From assembly GCA_023053685.1 (NCBI GenBank), contig JALIGW010000285.1, positions 42,054-106,053 on the forward strand: DNA of 64,000 nucleotides. Reading direction: 5' to 3'. Positions 1 through 12,281 of the stretch are shown here, piece after piece. Source of the stretch: Diadophis punctatus similis. Taxonomy: Eukaryota > Chordata > Lepidosauria > Squamata > Dipsadidae. Each line of letters begins with the position of its first letter. The first letter of the stretch is position 1. The position numbers were made by a program, and so were the translations under genes. Below the pieces are notes generated by a model that was not told the DNA's origin, searched no databases, and was given only the letters and a program-made list of their open reading frames with translations.

Positions 1-995
1 GTTCCCCACAGGCTGGAAAGCCGAATTCTCTCTCGATTTTTGATTCCGACCATTCCCTGAAGAGCTAGCCCAAGGTCTAACACAGCATTCGCCTTATTTC
101 TCAATTCAGCCCAAAAACATCACTTTTGACAAACACCTCAGAAATGAAAACGAAACACATATTCCTGTTCCCCACAGGCTGGAAAGCCGAATTCTCGCTT
201 GATTTTTGATTCCGACCTTTCCCTGAAGAGCTAGCCCAAGGTCTAACACAGCATTCGCCTTATTTCTCAATTCAGCCCAAAAACATCACTTTTGGCAAAC
301 ACCTCAGAAATGAAAAGAAACACATATTCCTGTTCCCCAGGGGCTGGAAAGCCAAATTCTCGTTTGATTTTCGATTCCAAGCCTTCCCTGAAGAGCTAGC
401 CCAAGGTCTAAAACAGAATTCGCCTTAGTTCTCAATTCAGCCAAAAAACATCACTTTTGACAAACACCTCAGAAATGAAAAAGAAACACATATTCCTGTT
501 CCCCACGTGCTGGAAAGCCGAATTCTCGCTTGAATTTTGATTCCGAGCCTACCCTGAAGAGCTAGCCCAAAGTGTAACGCAGCATTCGCCTTAGGACTCA
601 ATACAGCCAAAAAACATGACTTTTGACAAACACCTCAGAAATGAAAATGAAACACATATTCCTGTTCCCCACAGGCTGGAAAGCCGAATTCTCGCTTGAT
701 TTTCGATTCCAAGCCTTCGCTGAACAGCTAGCCCAAAGTCTAACACAGCATTCGCCTTATTTCTCAATTCAGCCCAAAAACATCACTTTTGACAAACACC
801 TCAGAAATGAAAAAGTAACACATATTCCTGTTCCCCACGGGCTGGAAAGCCGAATTCTCGCTTGATTTTCGATTCCAAGCCTTCCCTGAAGAGCTAGCCC
901 AAGGTCTAACACAGAATTCGCCTTATTTCTCAATTCAGCCCAAAAACATCACTTTTGACAAACACCTCAGAAATGAAAATGAAACACATATTCCT

Positions 996-1161
996 GTTCC
1001 CCACAGGCTGGAAAGCCGAATTCTCGCTTGATTTTTGATTCCGACCTTTCCCTGAAGAGCTAGCCCAAGGTCTAACACAGCATTCGCCTTATTTCTCAAT
1101 TCAGCCCAAAAACATCACTTTTGACAAACACCTCAGAAATGAAAAAGAAACACATATTCCT
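996..1161 (+). repeat. Reference monomer (166 bp, consensus-like)
   Basis: I use this copy as the coordinate standard for positions within a monomer. Position 1 is the G of GTTCCCC. Landmarks are: GGCT/AGCC dyad at 11-22, EcoRI GAATTC at 23-28, T-run at 37-41, NheI GCTAGC at 64-69, CTAAC at 77-81, CAATTCAG at 102-109, A5 at 113-117, T4 at 124-127 and A5 at 147-151. By hand count it holds 71 G or C bases of 166 (about 43%). Variable sites that define monomer types lie mainly at 5-14, 33-60, 73-90, 94-104 and 127-153. The segment AACACCTCAGAAATGAAAA is almost unchanged in every copy. Confidence 0.95.
1013..1029 (+). other. Imperfect inverted repeat (hairpin-capable) in the monomer
   Basis: In the reference monomer, AAG-C-CGA at positions 18-24 faces TCG-CTT at 29-34 across the loop ATTC. 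This gives a six-pair stem with one bulged C, centred on the EcoRI site. Just upstream, GGCT (11-14) and AGCC (19-22) form a second, overlapping four-pair dyad around GGAA. Both are kept in most copies. B monomers (GCCAAATTC) break the CGA side. Hairpin formation is possible from the sequence; any role is inference. Confidence 0.55.
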
Positions 1162-1493
1162 GTTCCCCACAGGCTGGAAAGCCGAATTCTCGCTTGATTT
1201 TTGATTCCGACCTTTCCCTGAAGAGCTAGCCCAAGGTCTAACACAGCATTCGCCTTATTTCTCAATTCAGCCCAAAAACATCACTTTTGGCAAACACCTC
1301 AGAAATGAAAAGAAACACATATTCCTGTTCCCCAGGGGGCTGGAAAGCCAAATTCTCACTCGATTTTCGATTCCAAGCCTTCCCTGAAGAGCTAGCCCAA
1401 GGTCTAAAACAGAATTCGCCTTAGTTCTCAATTCAGCCAAAAAACATCACTTTTGACAAACACCTCAGAAATGAAAAAGAAACACATATTCCT

Positions 1494-3813
1494 GTTCCCC
1501 ACGTGCTGGAAAGCCGAATTCTCGCTTGAATTTTGATTCCGAGCCTACCCTGAAGAGCTAGCCCAAAGTGTAACGCAGCATTCGCCTTAGGACTCAATAC
1601 AGCCAAAAAACATGACTTTTGACAAACACCTCAGAAATGAAAATGAAACACATATTCCTGTTCCCCACAGGCTGGAAAGCCGAATTCTCGCTTGATTTTT
1701 GATTCCGACCTTTCCCTGAAGAGCTAGCCCAAGGTCTAACACAGCATTCGCCTTATTTCTCAATTCAGCCCAAAAACATCACTTTTGGCAAACACCTCAG
1801 AAATGAAAAGAAACACATATTCCTGTTCCCCAGGGACTGGAAAGCCGAATTCTCGCTTGATTTTCGATTCCAAGCCTTCGCTGAAGAGCTAGCCCAAAGT
1901 CTAACACAGCATTCGCCTTATTTCTCAATTCAGCCCAAAAACATCACTTTTGACAAACACCTCAGAAATGAAAAAGTAACACATATTCCTGTTCCCCACG
2001 GGCTGGAAAGCCGAATTCTCGCTTGATTTTCGATTCCAAGCCTTCCCTTAAGAGCTAGCCCAAGGTCTAACACAGAATTCGCCTCAGTTCTCAATTCAGC
2101 CAAAAAACATGACTTTTGACAAACACCTCAGAAATGAAAATGAAACACATATTCCTGTTCTGCACAGGCTGGAAAGCCGAATTCTCGCTTGATTTTTGAT
2201 TCCGACCTTTCCCTGAAGAGCTAGCCCAAGGTCTAACACAGCATTCGCCTTATTTCTCAATTCAGCCCAAAAACATCACTTTTGACAAACACCTCAGAAA
2301 TGAAAAAGAAACACATATTCCTGTTCCCCACAGGCTGGAAAGCCGAATTCTCGCTTGATTTTTGATTCCGACCTTTCCCTGAAGAGCTAGCCCAAGGTCT
2401 AACACAGCATTCGCCTTATTTCTCAATTCAGCCCAAAAACATCACTTTTGGCAAACACCTCAGAAATGAAAAGAAACACATATTCCTGTTCCCCAGGGGC
2501 TGGAAAGCCAAATTCTCACTTGATTTTCGATTCCAAGCCTTCCCTGAAGAGCTAGCCCAAGGTCTAAAACAGAATTCGCCTTAGTTCTCAATTCAGCCAA
2601 AAAACATCACTTTTGACAAACACCTCAGAAATGAAAAAGAAACACATATTCCTGTTCCCCACGTGCTGGAAAGCCGAATTCTCGCTTGAATTTTGATTCC
2701 GAGCCTACCCTGAAGAGCTAGCCCAAAGTGTAACGCAGCATTCGCCTTAGGACTCAATACAGCCAAAAAACATGACTTTTGACAAACACCTCAGAAATGA
2801 AAATGAAACACATATTCCTGTTCCCCACAGGCTGGAAAGCCGAATTCTCGCTTGATTTTTGATTCCGACCTTTCCCTGAAGAGCTAGCCCAAGGTCTAAC
2901 ACAGCATTCGCCTTATTTCTCAATTCAGCCCAAAAACATCACTTTTGGCAAACACCTCAGAAATGAAAAGAAACACATATTCCTGTTCCCCAGGGACTGG
3001 AAAGCCGAATTCTCGCTTGATTTTCGATTCCAAGCCTTCGCTGAAGAGCTAGCCCAAAGTCTAACACAGCATTCGCCTTATTTCTCAATTCAGCCCAAAA
3101 ACATCACTTTTGACAAACACCTCAGAAATGAAAAAGTAACACATATTCCTGTTCCCCACGGGCTGGAAAGCCGAATTCTCGCTTGATTTTCGATTCCAAG
3201 CCTTCCCTTAAGAGCTAGCCCAAGGTCTAACACAGAATTCGCCTCAGTTCTCAATTCAGCCAAAAAACATGACTTTTGACAAACACCTCAGAAATGAAAA
3301 TGAAACACATATTCCTGTTCTGCACAGGCTGGAAAGCCGAATTCTCGCTTGATTTTTGATTCCGACCTTTCCCTGAAGAGCTAGCCCAAGGTCTAACACA
3401 GCATTCGCCTTATTTCTCAATTCAGCCCAAAAACATCACTTTTGACAAACACCTCAGAAATGAAAACGAAACACATATTCCTGTTCCCCACAGGCTGGAA
3501 AGCCGAATTCTCGCTTGATTTTTGATTCCGACCTTTCCCTGAAGAGCTAGCCCAAGGTCTAACACAGCATTCGCCTTATTTCTCAATTCAGCCCAAAAAC
3601 ATCACTTTTGGCAAACACCTCAGAAATGAAAAGAAATACATATTCCTGTTCCCCAGGGGCTGGAAAGCCAAATTCTCGTTTGATTTTCGATTCCAAGCCT
3701 TCCCTGAAGAGCTAGCCCAAGGTCTAAAACAGAATTCGCCTTAGTTCTCAATTCAGCCAAAAAACATCACTTTTGACAAACACCTCAGAAATGAAAAAGA
3801 AACACATATTCCT
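1494..3813 (+). repeat. Two tandem copies of the seven-monomer HOR C-A-D-E-F-A'-B
   Basis: Copies span 1494-2653 and 2654-3813, each 1,160 bp. In the first, monomers start at 1494 (C), 1660 (A), 1825 (D), 1991 (E), 2157 (F), 2323 (A') and 2488 (B). The A and A' monomers are 165 bp and the rest 166 bp. The second copy has the same order and differs by a few substitutions, for example GAAAACGAAAC before A' and GAAATACAT before B. This is the clearest statement of the left-arm higher-order repeat. Confidence 0.9.
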
Positions 3814-4145
3814 GTTCCCCACGTGCTGGAAAGCCGAATTCTCGCTTGAATTTTGATTCCGAGCCTACCCTGAAGAGCTAGCCCAAAGTCTAACACAGCA
3901 TTCGCCTTATTTCTCAATTCAGCCCAAAAACATCACTTTTGACAAACACCTCAGAAATGAAAAAGTAACACATATTCCTGTTCCCCACGGGCTGGAAAGC
4001 CGAATTCTCGCTTGATTTTCGATTCCAAGCCTTCCCTGAAGAGCTAGCCCAAGGTCTAACACAGAATTCGCCTTATTTCTCAATTCAGCCCAAAAACATC
4101 ACTTTTGACAAACACCTCAGAAATGAAAAAGAAACACATATTCCT
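3814..4145 (+). repeat. Two-monomer insert with a chimeric C/D monomer
   Basis: Monomer 3814-3979 begins as type C (CCACGTGCTGG, GAATTTTGATTCCGAG, CCTACCC). After the NheI site it switches to type D (AAAGTCTAACACAGCATTC, then TTATTTCTC, GAAAAAGTAAC). A normal C monomer has AAAGTGTAACGCAGC and TTAGGACTC. An E-like monomer with a TTATTTCTC end follows, and a fresh C starts at 4146. The switch inside a monomer is what unequal exchange between misaligned copies would leave. Confidence 0.85.
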
Positions 4146-5306
4146 GTTCCCCACGTGCTGGAAAGCCGAATTCTCGCTTGAATTTTGATTCCGAGCCTAC
4201 CCTGAAGAGCTAGCCCAAAGTGTAACGCAGCATTCGCCTTAGGACTCAATACAGCCAAAAAACATGACTTTTGACAAACACCTCAGAAATGAAAATGAAA
4301 CACATATTCCTGTTCCCCACAGGCTGGAAAGCCGAATTCTCGCTTGATTTTTGATTCCGACCTTTCCCTGAAGAGCTAGCCCAAGGTCTAACACAGCATT
4401 CGCCTTATTTCTCAATTCAGCCCAAAAACATCACTTTTGGCAAACACCTCAGAAATGAAAAGAAACACATATTCCTGTTCCCCAGGGACTGGAAAGCCGA
4501 ATTCCTCGCTTGATTTTCGATTCCAAGCCTTCGCTGAAGAGCTAGCCCAAAGTCTAACACAGCATTCGCCTTATTTCTCAATTCAGCCCAAAAACATCAC
4601 TTTTGACAAACACCTCAGAAATGAAAAAGTAACACATATTCCTGTTCCCCACGGGCTGGAAAGCCGAATTCTCGCTTGATTTTCGATTCCAAGCCTTCCC
4701 TTAAGAGCTAGCCCAAGGTCTAACACAGAATTCGCCTCAGTTCTCAATTCAGCCAAAAAACATGACTTTTGACAAACACCTCAGAAATGAAAATGAAACA
4801 CATATTCCTGTTCTGCACAGGCTGGAAAGCCGAATTCTCGCTTGATTTTTGATTCCGACCTTTCCCTGAAGAGCTAGCCCAAGGTCTAACACAGCATTCG
4901 CCTTATTTCTCAATTCAGCCCAAAAACATCACTTTTGACAAACACCTCAGAAATGAAAACGAAACACATATTCCTGTTCCCCACAGGCTGGAAAGCCGAA
5001 TTCTCGCTTGATTTTTGATTCCGACCTTTCCCTGAAGAGCTAGCCCAAGGTCTAACACAGCATTCGCCTTATTTCTCAATTCAGCCCAAAAACATCACTT
5101 TTGGCAAACACCTCAGAAATGAAAAGAAATACATATTCCTGTTCCCCAGGGGCTGGAAAGCCAAATTCTCGTTTGATTTTCGATTCCAAGCCTTCCCTGA
5201 AGAGCTAGCCCAAGGTCTAAAACAGAATTCGCCTTAGTTCTCAATTCAGCCAAAAAACATCACTTTTGACAAACACCTCAGAAATGAAAAAGAAACACAT
5301 ATTCCT
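4146..5306 (+). repeat. Seven-monomer HOR copy with a 1-bp insertion
   Basis: The order C-A-D-E-F-A'-B is complete. The D monomer carries an extra C directly after its EcoRI site (GAATTCCTCGC near 4501), which makes the unit 1,161 bp. The GAAAACGAAAC and GAAATACAT variants are shared with the copy at 2654-3813, so these two units are closer to each other than to 1494-2653. Confidence 0.88.
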
Positions 5307-6301
5307 GTTCCCCACGTGCTGGAAAGCCGAATTCTCGCTTGAATTTTGATTCCGAGCCTACCCTGAAGAGCTAGCCCAAAGTCTAACACAGCATTCGCCT
5401 TATTTCTCAATTCAGCCCAAAAACATCACTTTTGACAAACACCTCAGAAATGAAAAAGTAACACATATTCCTGTTCCCCACGGGCTGGAAAGCCGAATTC
5501 TCGCTTGATTTTCGATTCCAAGCCTTCCCTGAAGAGCTAGCCCAAGGTCTAACACAGAATTCGCCTTATTTCTCAATTCAGCCCAAAAACATCACTTTTG
5601 ACAAACACCTCAGAAATGAAAATGAAACACATATTCCTGTTCCCCACAGGCTGGAAAGCCGAATTCTCGCTTCATTTTTGATTCCGACCTTTCCCTGAAG
5701 AGCTAGCCCAAGGTCTAACACAGCATTCGCCTTATTTCTCAATTCAGCCCAAAAACATCACTTTTGACAAACACCTCAGAAATGAAAAAGAAACACATAT
5801 TCCTGTTCCCCACGGGCTGGAAAGCCGAATTCTCGCTTGATTTTTGATTCCGACCTTTCCCTGAAGAGCTAGCCCAAGGTCTAACACAGCATTCGCCTTA
5901 TTTCTCAATTCAGCCCAAAAACATCACTTTTGACAAACACCTCAGAAATGAAAAAGAAACACATATTCCTGTTCCCCACAGGCTGGAAAGCCGAATTCTC
6001 GCTTGATTTTTGATTCCGACCTTTCCCTGAAGAGCTAGCCCAAGGTCTAACACAGCATTCGCCTTATTTCTCAATTCAGCCCAAAAACATCACTTTTGGC
6101 AAACACCTCAGAAATGAAAAGAAACACATATTCCTGTTCCCCAGGGGCTGGAAAGCCAAATTCTCACTCGATTTTCGATTCCAAGCCTTCCCTGAAGAGC
6201 TAGCCCAAGGTCTAAAACAGAATTCGCCTTAGTTCTCAATTCAGCCAAAAAACATCACTTTTGACAAACACCTCAGAAATGAAAATGAAACACATATTCC
6301 T
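5307..6301 (+). repeat. Six-monomer block headed by a second C/D chimera
   Basis: Monomer 5307-5472 has the same C-to-D switch as the one at 3814, so one of the two was probably copied from the other. The following monomers include one with CTTCATTTTTG (5639) and two with GATTTTTGATTCC, then a B monomer. The next C, at 6302, opens a regular unit again. Length is 995 bp. Confidence 0.82.
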
Positions 6302-8621
6302 GTTCCCCACGTGCTGGAAAGCCGAATTCTCGCTTGAATTTTGATTCCGAGCCTACCCTGAAGAGCTAGCCCAAAGTGTAACGCAGCATTCGCCTTAGGA
6401 CTCAATACAGCCAAAAAACATGACTTTTGACAAACACCTCAGAAATGAAAATGAAACACATATTCCTGTTCCCCACAGGCTGGAAAGCCGAATTCTCGCT
6501 TGATTTTTGATTCCGACCTTTCCCTGAAGAGCTAGCCCAAGGTCTAACACAGCATTCGCCTTATTTCTCAATTCAGCCCAAAAACATCACTTTTGGCAAA
6601 CACCTCAGAAATGAAAAGAAACACATATTCCTGTTCCCCAGGGACTGGAAAGCCGAATTCTCGCTTGATTTTCGATTCCAAGCCTTCGCTGAAGAGCTAG
6701 CCCAAAGTCTAACACAGCATTCGCCTTATTTCTCAATTCAGCCCAAAAACATCACTTTTGACAAACACCTCAGAAATGAAAAAGTAACACATATTCCTGT
6801 TCCCCACGGGCTGGAAAGCCGAATTCTCGCTTGATTTTCGATTCCAAGCCTTCCCTTAAGAGCTAGCCCAAGGTCTAACACAGAATTCGCCTCAGTTCTC
6901 AATTCAGCCAAAAAACATGACTTTTGACAAACACCTCAGAAATGAAAATGAAACACATATTCCTGTTCTGCACAGGCTGGAAAGCCGAATTCTCGCTTGA
7001 TTTTTGATTCCGACCTTTCCCTGAAGAGCTAGCCCAAGGTCTAACACAGCATTCGCCTTATTTCTCAATTCAGCCCAAAAACATCACTTTTGACAAACAC
7101 CTCAGAAATGAAAAAGAAACACATATTCCTGTTCCCCACAGGCTGGAAAGCCGAATTCTCGCTTGATTTTTGATTCCGACCTTTCCCTGAAGAGCTAGCC
7201 CAAGGTCTAACACAGCATTCGCCTTATTTCTCAATTCAGCCCAAAAACATCACTTTTGGCAAACACCTCAGAAATGAAAAGAAACACATATTCCTGTTCC
7301 CCAGGGGCTGGAAAGCCAAATTCTCACTTGATTTTTCGATTCCAAGCCTTCCCTGAAGAGCTAGCCCAAGGTCTAAAACAGAATTCGCCTTAGTTCTCAA
7401 TTCAGCCAAAAAACATCACTTTTGACAAACACCTCAGAAATGAAAAAGAAACACATATTCCTGTTCCCCACGTGCTGGAAAGCCGAATTCTCGCTTGAAT
7501 TTTGATTCCGAGCCTACCCTGAAGAGCTAGCCCAAAGTGTAACGCAGCATTCGCCTTAGGACTCAATACAGCCAAAAAACATGACTTTTGACAAACACCT
7601 CAGAAATGAAAATGAAACACATATTCCTGTTCCCCACAGGCTGGAAAGCCGAATTCTCGCTTGATTTTTGATTCCGACCTTTCCCTGAAGAGCTAGCCCA
7701 AGGTCTAACACAGCATTCGCCTTATTTCTCAATTCAGCCCAAAAACATCACTTTTGGCAAACACCTCAGAAATGAAAAGAAACACATATTCCTGTTCCCC
7801 AGGGACTGGAAAGCCGAATTCTCGCTTGATTTTCGATTCCAAGCCTTCGCTGAAGAGCTAGCCCAAAGTCTAACACAGCATTCGCCTTATTTCTCAATTC
7901 AGCCCAAAAACATCACTTTTGACAAACACCTCAGAAATGAAAAAGTAACACATATTCCTGTTCCCCACGGGCTGGAAAGCGAATTCTCGCTTGATTTTCG
8001 ATTCCAAGCCTTCCCTTAAGAGCTAGCCCAAGGTCTAACACAGAATTCGCCTCAGTTCTCAATTCAGCCAAAAAACATGACTTTTGACAAACACCTCAGA
8101 AATGAAAATGAAACACATATTCCTGTTCTGCACAGGCTGGAAAGCCGAATTCTCGCTTGATTTTTGATTCCGACCTTTCCCTGAAGAGCTAGCCCAAGGT
8201 CTAACACAGCATTCGCCTTATTTCTCAATTCAGCCCAAAAACATCACTTTTGACAAACACCTCAGAAATGAAAACGAAACACATATTCCTGTTCCCCACA
8301 GGCTGGAAAGCCGAATTCTCGCTTGATTTTTGATTCCGACCTTTCCCTGAAGAGCTAGCCCAAGGTCTAACACAGCATTCGCCTTATTTCTCAATTCAGC
8401 CCAAAAACATCACTTTTGGCAAACACCTCAGAAATGAAAAGAAATACATATTCCTGTTCCCCAGGGGCTGGAAAGCCAAATTCTCGTTTGATTTTCGATT
8501 CCAAGCCTTCCCTGAAGAGCTAGCCCAAGGTCTAAAACAGAATTCGCCTTAGTTCTCAATTCAGCCAAAAAACATCACTTTTGACAAACACCTCAGAAAT
8601 GAAAAAGAAACACATATTCCT
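6302..8621 (+). repeat. Two tandem seven-monomer HOR copies with private indels
   Basis: Copies are 6302-7462 (1,161 bp) and 7463-8621 (1,159 bp), both C-A-D-E-F-A'-B. The first has an extra T in the B monomer (GATTTTTCGATT near 7331). The second lacks one C in its E monomer (GGAAAGCGAATTC near 7980). These indels were not seen in neighbouring copies and so post-date the amplification of the unit. Confidence 0.88.
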
Positions 8622-8953
8622 GTTCCCCACGTGCTGGAAAGCCGAATTCTCGCTTGAATTTTGATTCCGAGCCTACCCTGAAGAGCTAGCCCAAAGTGTA
8701 ACGCAGCATTCGCCTTAGGACTCAATACAGCCAAAAAACATGACTTTTGACAAACACCTCAGAAATGAAAATGAAACACATATTCCTGTTCCCCACAGGC
8801 TGGAAAGCCGAATTCTCGCTTGATTTTTGATTCCGACCTTTCCCTGAAGAGCTAGCCCAAGGTCTAACACAGCATTCGCCTTATTTCTCAATTCAGCCCA
8901 AAAACATCACTTTTGGCAAACACCTCAGAAATGAAAAAGAAACACATATTCCT

Positions 8954-9450
8954 GTTCCCCACAGGCTGGAAAGCCGAATTCTCGCTCGATTTTTGATTCC
9001 GACCTTTCCCTGAAGAGCTAGCCCAAGGTCTAACCCAGCATTCGCCTTATTTCTCAATTCAGCCCAAAAACATTACTTTTGGCAAACACCTCAGAAATGA
9101 AAAAGAAACACATATTCCTGTTCCCCATGGGCTGGAAAGCCGAATTCTCGCTTGATTTTCGATTCCAAGCCTTCGCTGAAGAGCTAGCCCAAAGTCTAAC
9201 ACAGCTTTCTCCTTATTTCTCAATTCAGCCCAAAAACATCACTTTTGACAAACACCTCAGAAATGAAAAGAAACACATATTCCTGTTCCCCAGGGGCTGG
9301 AAAGCCAAATTCTCACTTGATTTTCGATTCCAAGCCTTCCCTGAAGAGCTAGCCCAAGGTCTAAAACAGAATTCGCCTTAGTTCTCAATTCAGCCAAAAA
9401 ACATCACTTTTGACAAACACCTCAGAAATGAAAAAGAAACACATATTCCT
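8954..9450 (+). repeat. G-H-B cassette (first of five)
   Basis: A G monomer (8954: GCTCGATTTTT, GTCTAACCCAGC, AACATTACTTTTGGC) is followed by an H monomer (9120: CCATGGGCTGG with an NcoI site, CAGCTTTCTCC) and a B monomer (9285), leading to a C monomer at 9451. The same G-H-B-C order recurs with H starting at 13929, 20059, 21385 and 26690 (in the last, the G monomer lacks the GCTCG variant). In this cassette H ends in the short A-run (GAAAAGAAAC), unlike the G-H-D cassette. G-H was therefore inserted as a pair into two contexts of the seven-monomer order. Confidence 0.82.
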
Positions 9451-10610
9451 GTTCCCCACGTGCTGGAAAGCCGAATTCTCGCTTGAATTTTGATTCCGAG
9501 CCTACCCTGAAGAGCTAGCCCAAAGTGTAACGCAGCATTCGCCTTAGGACTCAATACAGCCAAAAAACATGACTTTTGACAAACACCTCAGAAATGAAAA
9601 TGAAACACATATTCCTGTTCCCCACAGGCTGGAAAGCCGAATTCTCGCTTGATTTTTGATTCCGACCTTTCCCTGAAGAGCTAGCCCAAGGTCTAACACA
9701 GCATTCGCCTTATTTCTCAATTCAGCCCAAAAACATCACTTTTGGCAAACACCTCAGAAATGAAAAGAAACACATATTCCTGTTCCCCAGGGACTGGAAA
9801 GCCGAATTCTCGCTTGATTTTCGATTCCAAGCCTTCGCTGAAGAGCTAGCCCAAAGTCTAACACAGCATTCGCCTTATTTCTCAATTCAGCCCAAAAACA
9901 TCACTTTTGACAAACACCTCAGAAATGAAAAAGTAACACATATTCCTGTTCCCCACGGGCTGGAAAGCCGAATTCTCGCTTGATTTTCGATTCCAAGCCT
10001 TCCCTTAAGAGCTAGCCCAAGGTCTAACACAGAATTCGCCTCAGTTCTCAATTCAGCCAAAAAACATGACTTTTGACAAACACCTCAGAAATGAAAATGA
10101 AACACATATTCCTGTTCTGCACAGGCTGGAAAGCCGAATTCTCGCTTGATTTTTGATTCCGACCTTTCCCTGAAGAGCTAGCCCAAGGTCTAACACAGCA
10201 TTCGCCTTATTTCTCAATTCAGCCCAAAAACATCACTTTTGACAAACACCTCAGAAATGAAAAAGAAACACATATTCCTGTTCCCCACAGGCTGGAAAGC
10301 CGAATTCTCGCTTGATTTTTGATTCCGACCTTTCCCTGAAGAGCTAGCCCAAGGTCTAACACAGCATTCGCCTTATTTCTCAATTCAGCCCAAAAACATC
10401 ACTTTTGGCAAACACCTCAGAAATGAAAAGAAACACATATTCCTGTTCCCCAGGGGCTGGAAAGCCAAATTCTCGCTTGATTTTCGATTCCAAGCCTTCC
10501 CTGAAGAGCTAGCCCAAGGTCTAAAACAGAATTCGCCTTAGTTCTCAATTCAGCCAAAAAACATCACTTTTGACAAACACCTCAGAAATGAAAAAGAAAC
10601 ACATATTCCT
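9451..10610 (+). repeat. Seven-monomer HOR copy
   Basis: Complete C-A-D-E-F-A'-B unit of 1,160 bp. Its B monomer reads CAAATTCTCGCTTG rather than the GTTTG or ACTTG versions seen further left. It lies inside the block that recurs 12,264 bp to the right, where its counterpart is 21716-22874. Confidence 0.88.
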
Positions 10611-10942
10611 GTTCCCCACGTGCTGGAAAGCCGAATTCTCGCTTGAATTTTGATTCCGAGCCTACCCTGAAGAGCTAGCCCAAAGTGTAACGCAGCATTC
10701 GCCTTAGGACTCAATACAGCCAAAAAACATGACTTTTGACAACCACCTCAGAAATGAAAATGAAACACATATTCCTGTTCTGCAGAGGCTGGAAAGCCGA
10801 ATTCTCGCTTGATTTTTGATTCCGACCTTTCCCTGAAGAGCTAGCCCAAGGTCTAACACAGCATTCGCCTTATTTCTCAATTCAGCCCAAAAACATCACT
10901 TTTGGCAAACACCTCAGAAATGAAAAAGGAACACATATTCCT

Positions 10943-11440
10943 GTTCCCCACAGGCTGCAAAGCCGAATTCTCGCTCGATTTTTGATTCCGACCTTTCCCT
11001 GAAGAGCTAGCCCAAGGTCTAACCCAGCATTCGCCTTATTTCTCAATTCAGCCCAAAAACATTACTTTTGGCAAACACCTCAGAAATGAAAAAGAAACAC
11101 ATATTCCTGTTCCCCATGGGCTGGAAAGCCGAATTCTCGCTTGATTTTCGATTCCAAGCCTTCGCTGAAGAGCTAGCCCAAAGTCTAACACAGCTTTCTC
11201 CTTATTTCTCAATTCAGCCCAAAAACATCACTTTTGACAAACACCTCAGAAATGAAAAAGAAACACATATTCCTGTTCCCCAGGGGCTGGAAAGCCGAAT
11301 TCTCGCTTGATTTTCGATTCCAAGCCTTCGCTGAAGAGCTAGCCCAAAGTCTAACACAGCATTCGCCTTATTTCTCAATTCAGCCCAAAAACATCACTTT
11401 TGACAAACACCTCAGAAATGAAAAAGTAACACATATTCCT
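10943..11440 (+). repeat. G-H-D cassette (first of seven)
   Basis: G (10943) and H (11109) are followed by a D-like monomer (11275, CCAGGGGCTGG or, in later copies, CCAGGGACTGG) that ends GAAAAAGTAAC. Here H ends GAAAAAGAAAC. Other copies have H starting at 15252, 15914, 23373, 29176, 34812 and 43595. Copies at 29176, 34812 and 43595 carry CCAGGGACTGG, and those further left carry CCAGGGGCTGG, so they form two sub-lineages. This G monomer also carries CAGGCTGCAAAG and GAAAAAGGAAC. Confidence 0.8.
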
Positions 11441-12281
11441 GTTCCCCACGGGCTGGAAAGCCGAATTCTCGCTTGATTTTCGATTCCAAGCCTTCCCTGA
11501 AGAGCTAGCCCAAGGTCTAACACAGAATTCGCCTTATTTCTCAATTCAGCCCAAAAACATCACTTTTGACAAACACCTCAGAAATGAAAATGAAACACAT
11601 ATTCCTGTTCCCCACAGGCTGGAAAGCCGAATTCTCGCTTCATTTTTGATTCCGACCTTTCCCTGAAGAGCTAGCCCAAGGTCTAACACAGCATTCGCCT
11701 TATTTCTCAATTCAGCCCAAAAACATCACTTTTGACAAACACCTCAGAAATGAAAAAGAAACACATATTCCTGTTCCCCACGGGCTGGAAAGCCGAATTC
11801 TCGCTTGATTTTCGATTCCAAGCCTTCCCTGAAGAGCTAGCCCAAGGTCTAACACAGAATTCGCCTCAGTTCTCAATTCAGCCAAAAAACATGACTTTTG
11901 ACAAACACCTCAGAAATGAAAATGAAACACATATTCCTGTTCCGCACAGGCTGGAAAGCTGAATTCTCGCTTCATTTTTGATTCCGACCTTTCCCTGAAG
12001 AGCTAGCCCAAGGTCTAACACAGCATTTGCCTTATTTCTCAATTCAGCCCAAAAACATCACTTTTGACAAACACCTCAGAAATGAAAAAGAAACACATAT
12101 TCCTGTTCCCCACAGGCTGGAAAGCCGAATTCTCTCTCGATTTTTGATTCCGACCATTCCCTGAAGAGCTAGCCCAAGGTCTAACCCAGCATTCGCCTTA
12201 TTTCTCAATTCAGCCCAAAAACATCACTTTTGACAAACACCTCAGAAATGAAAATGAAACACATATTCCTGTTCCCCACGG

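Larger units (their letters stand above)
498..1493 (+). repeat. Six-monomer variant of the left-arm HOR
   Basis: This 996-bp block starts with a C monomer (CCACGTGCTGG) and ends before the next C. Its second monomer (664) starts like type A (CACAGGCTGG) but continues like type D (CCAAGCCTTCGCTGAA, then GAAAAAGTAAC). One A-D junction has therefore collapsed two monomers into one, compared with the complete seven-monomer unit that follows. The last monomer, a B type starting at 1327, carries an extra G in its CCAGGGGGCTGG start and is 167 bp long. Confidence 0.8.
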
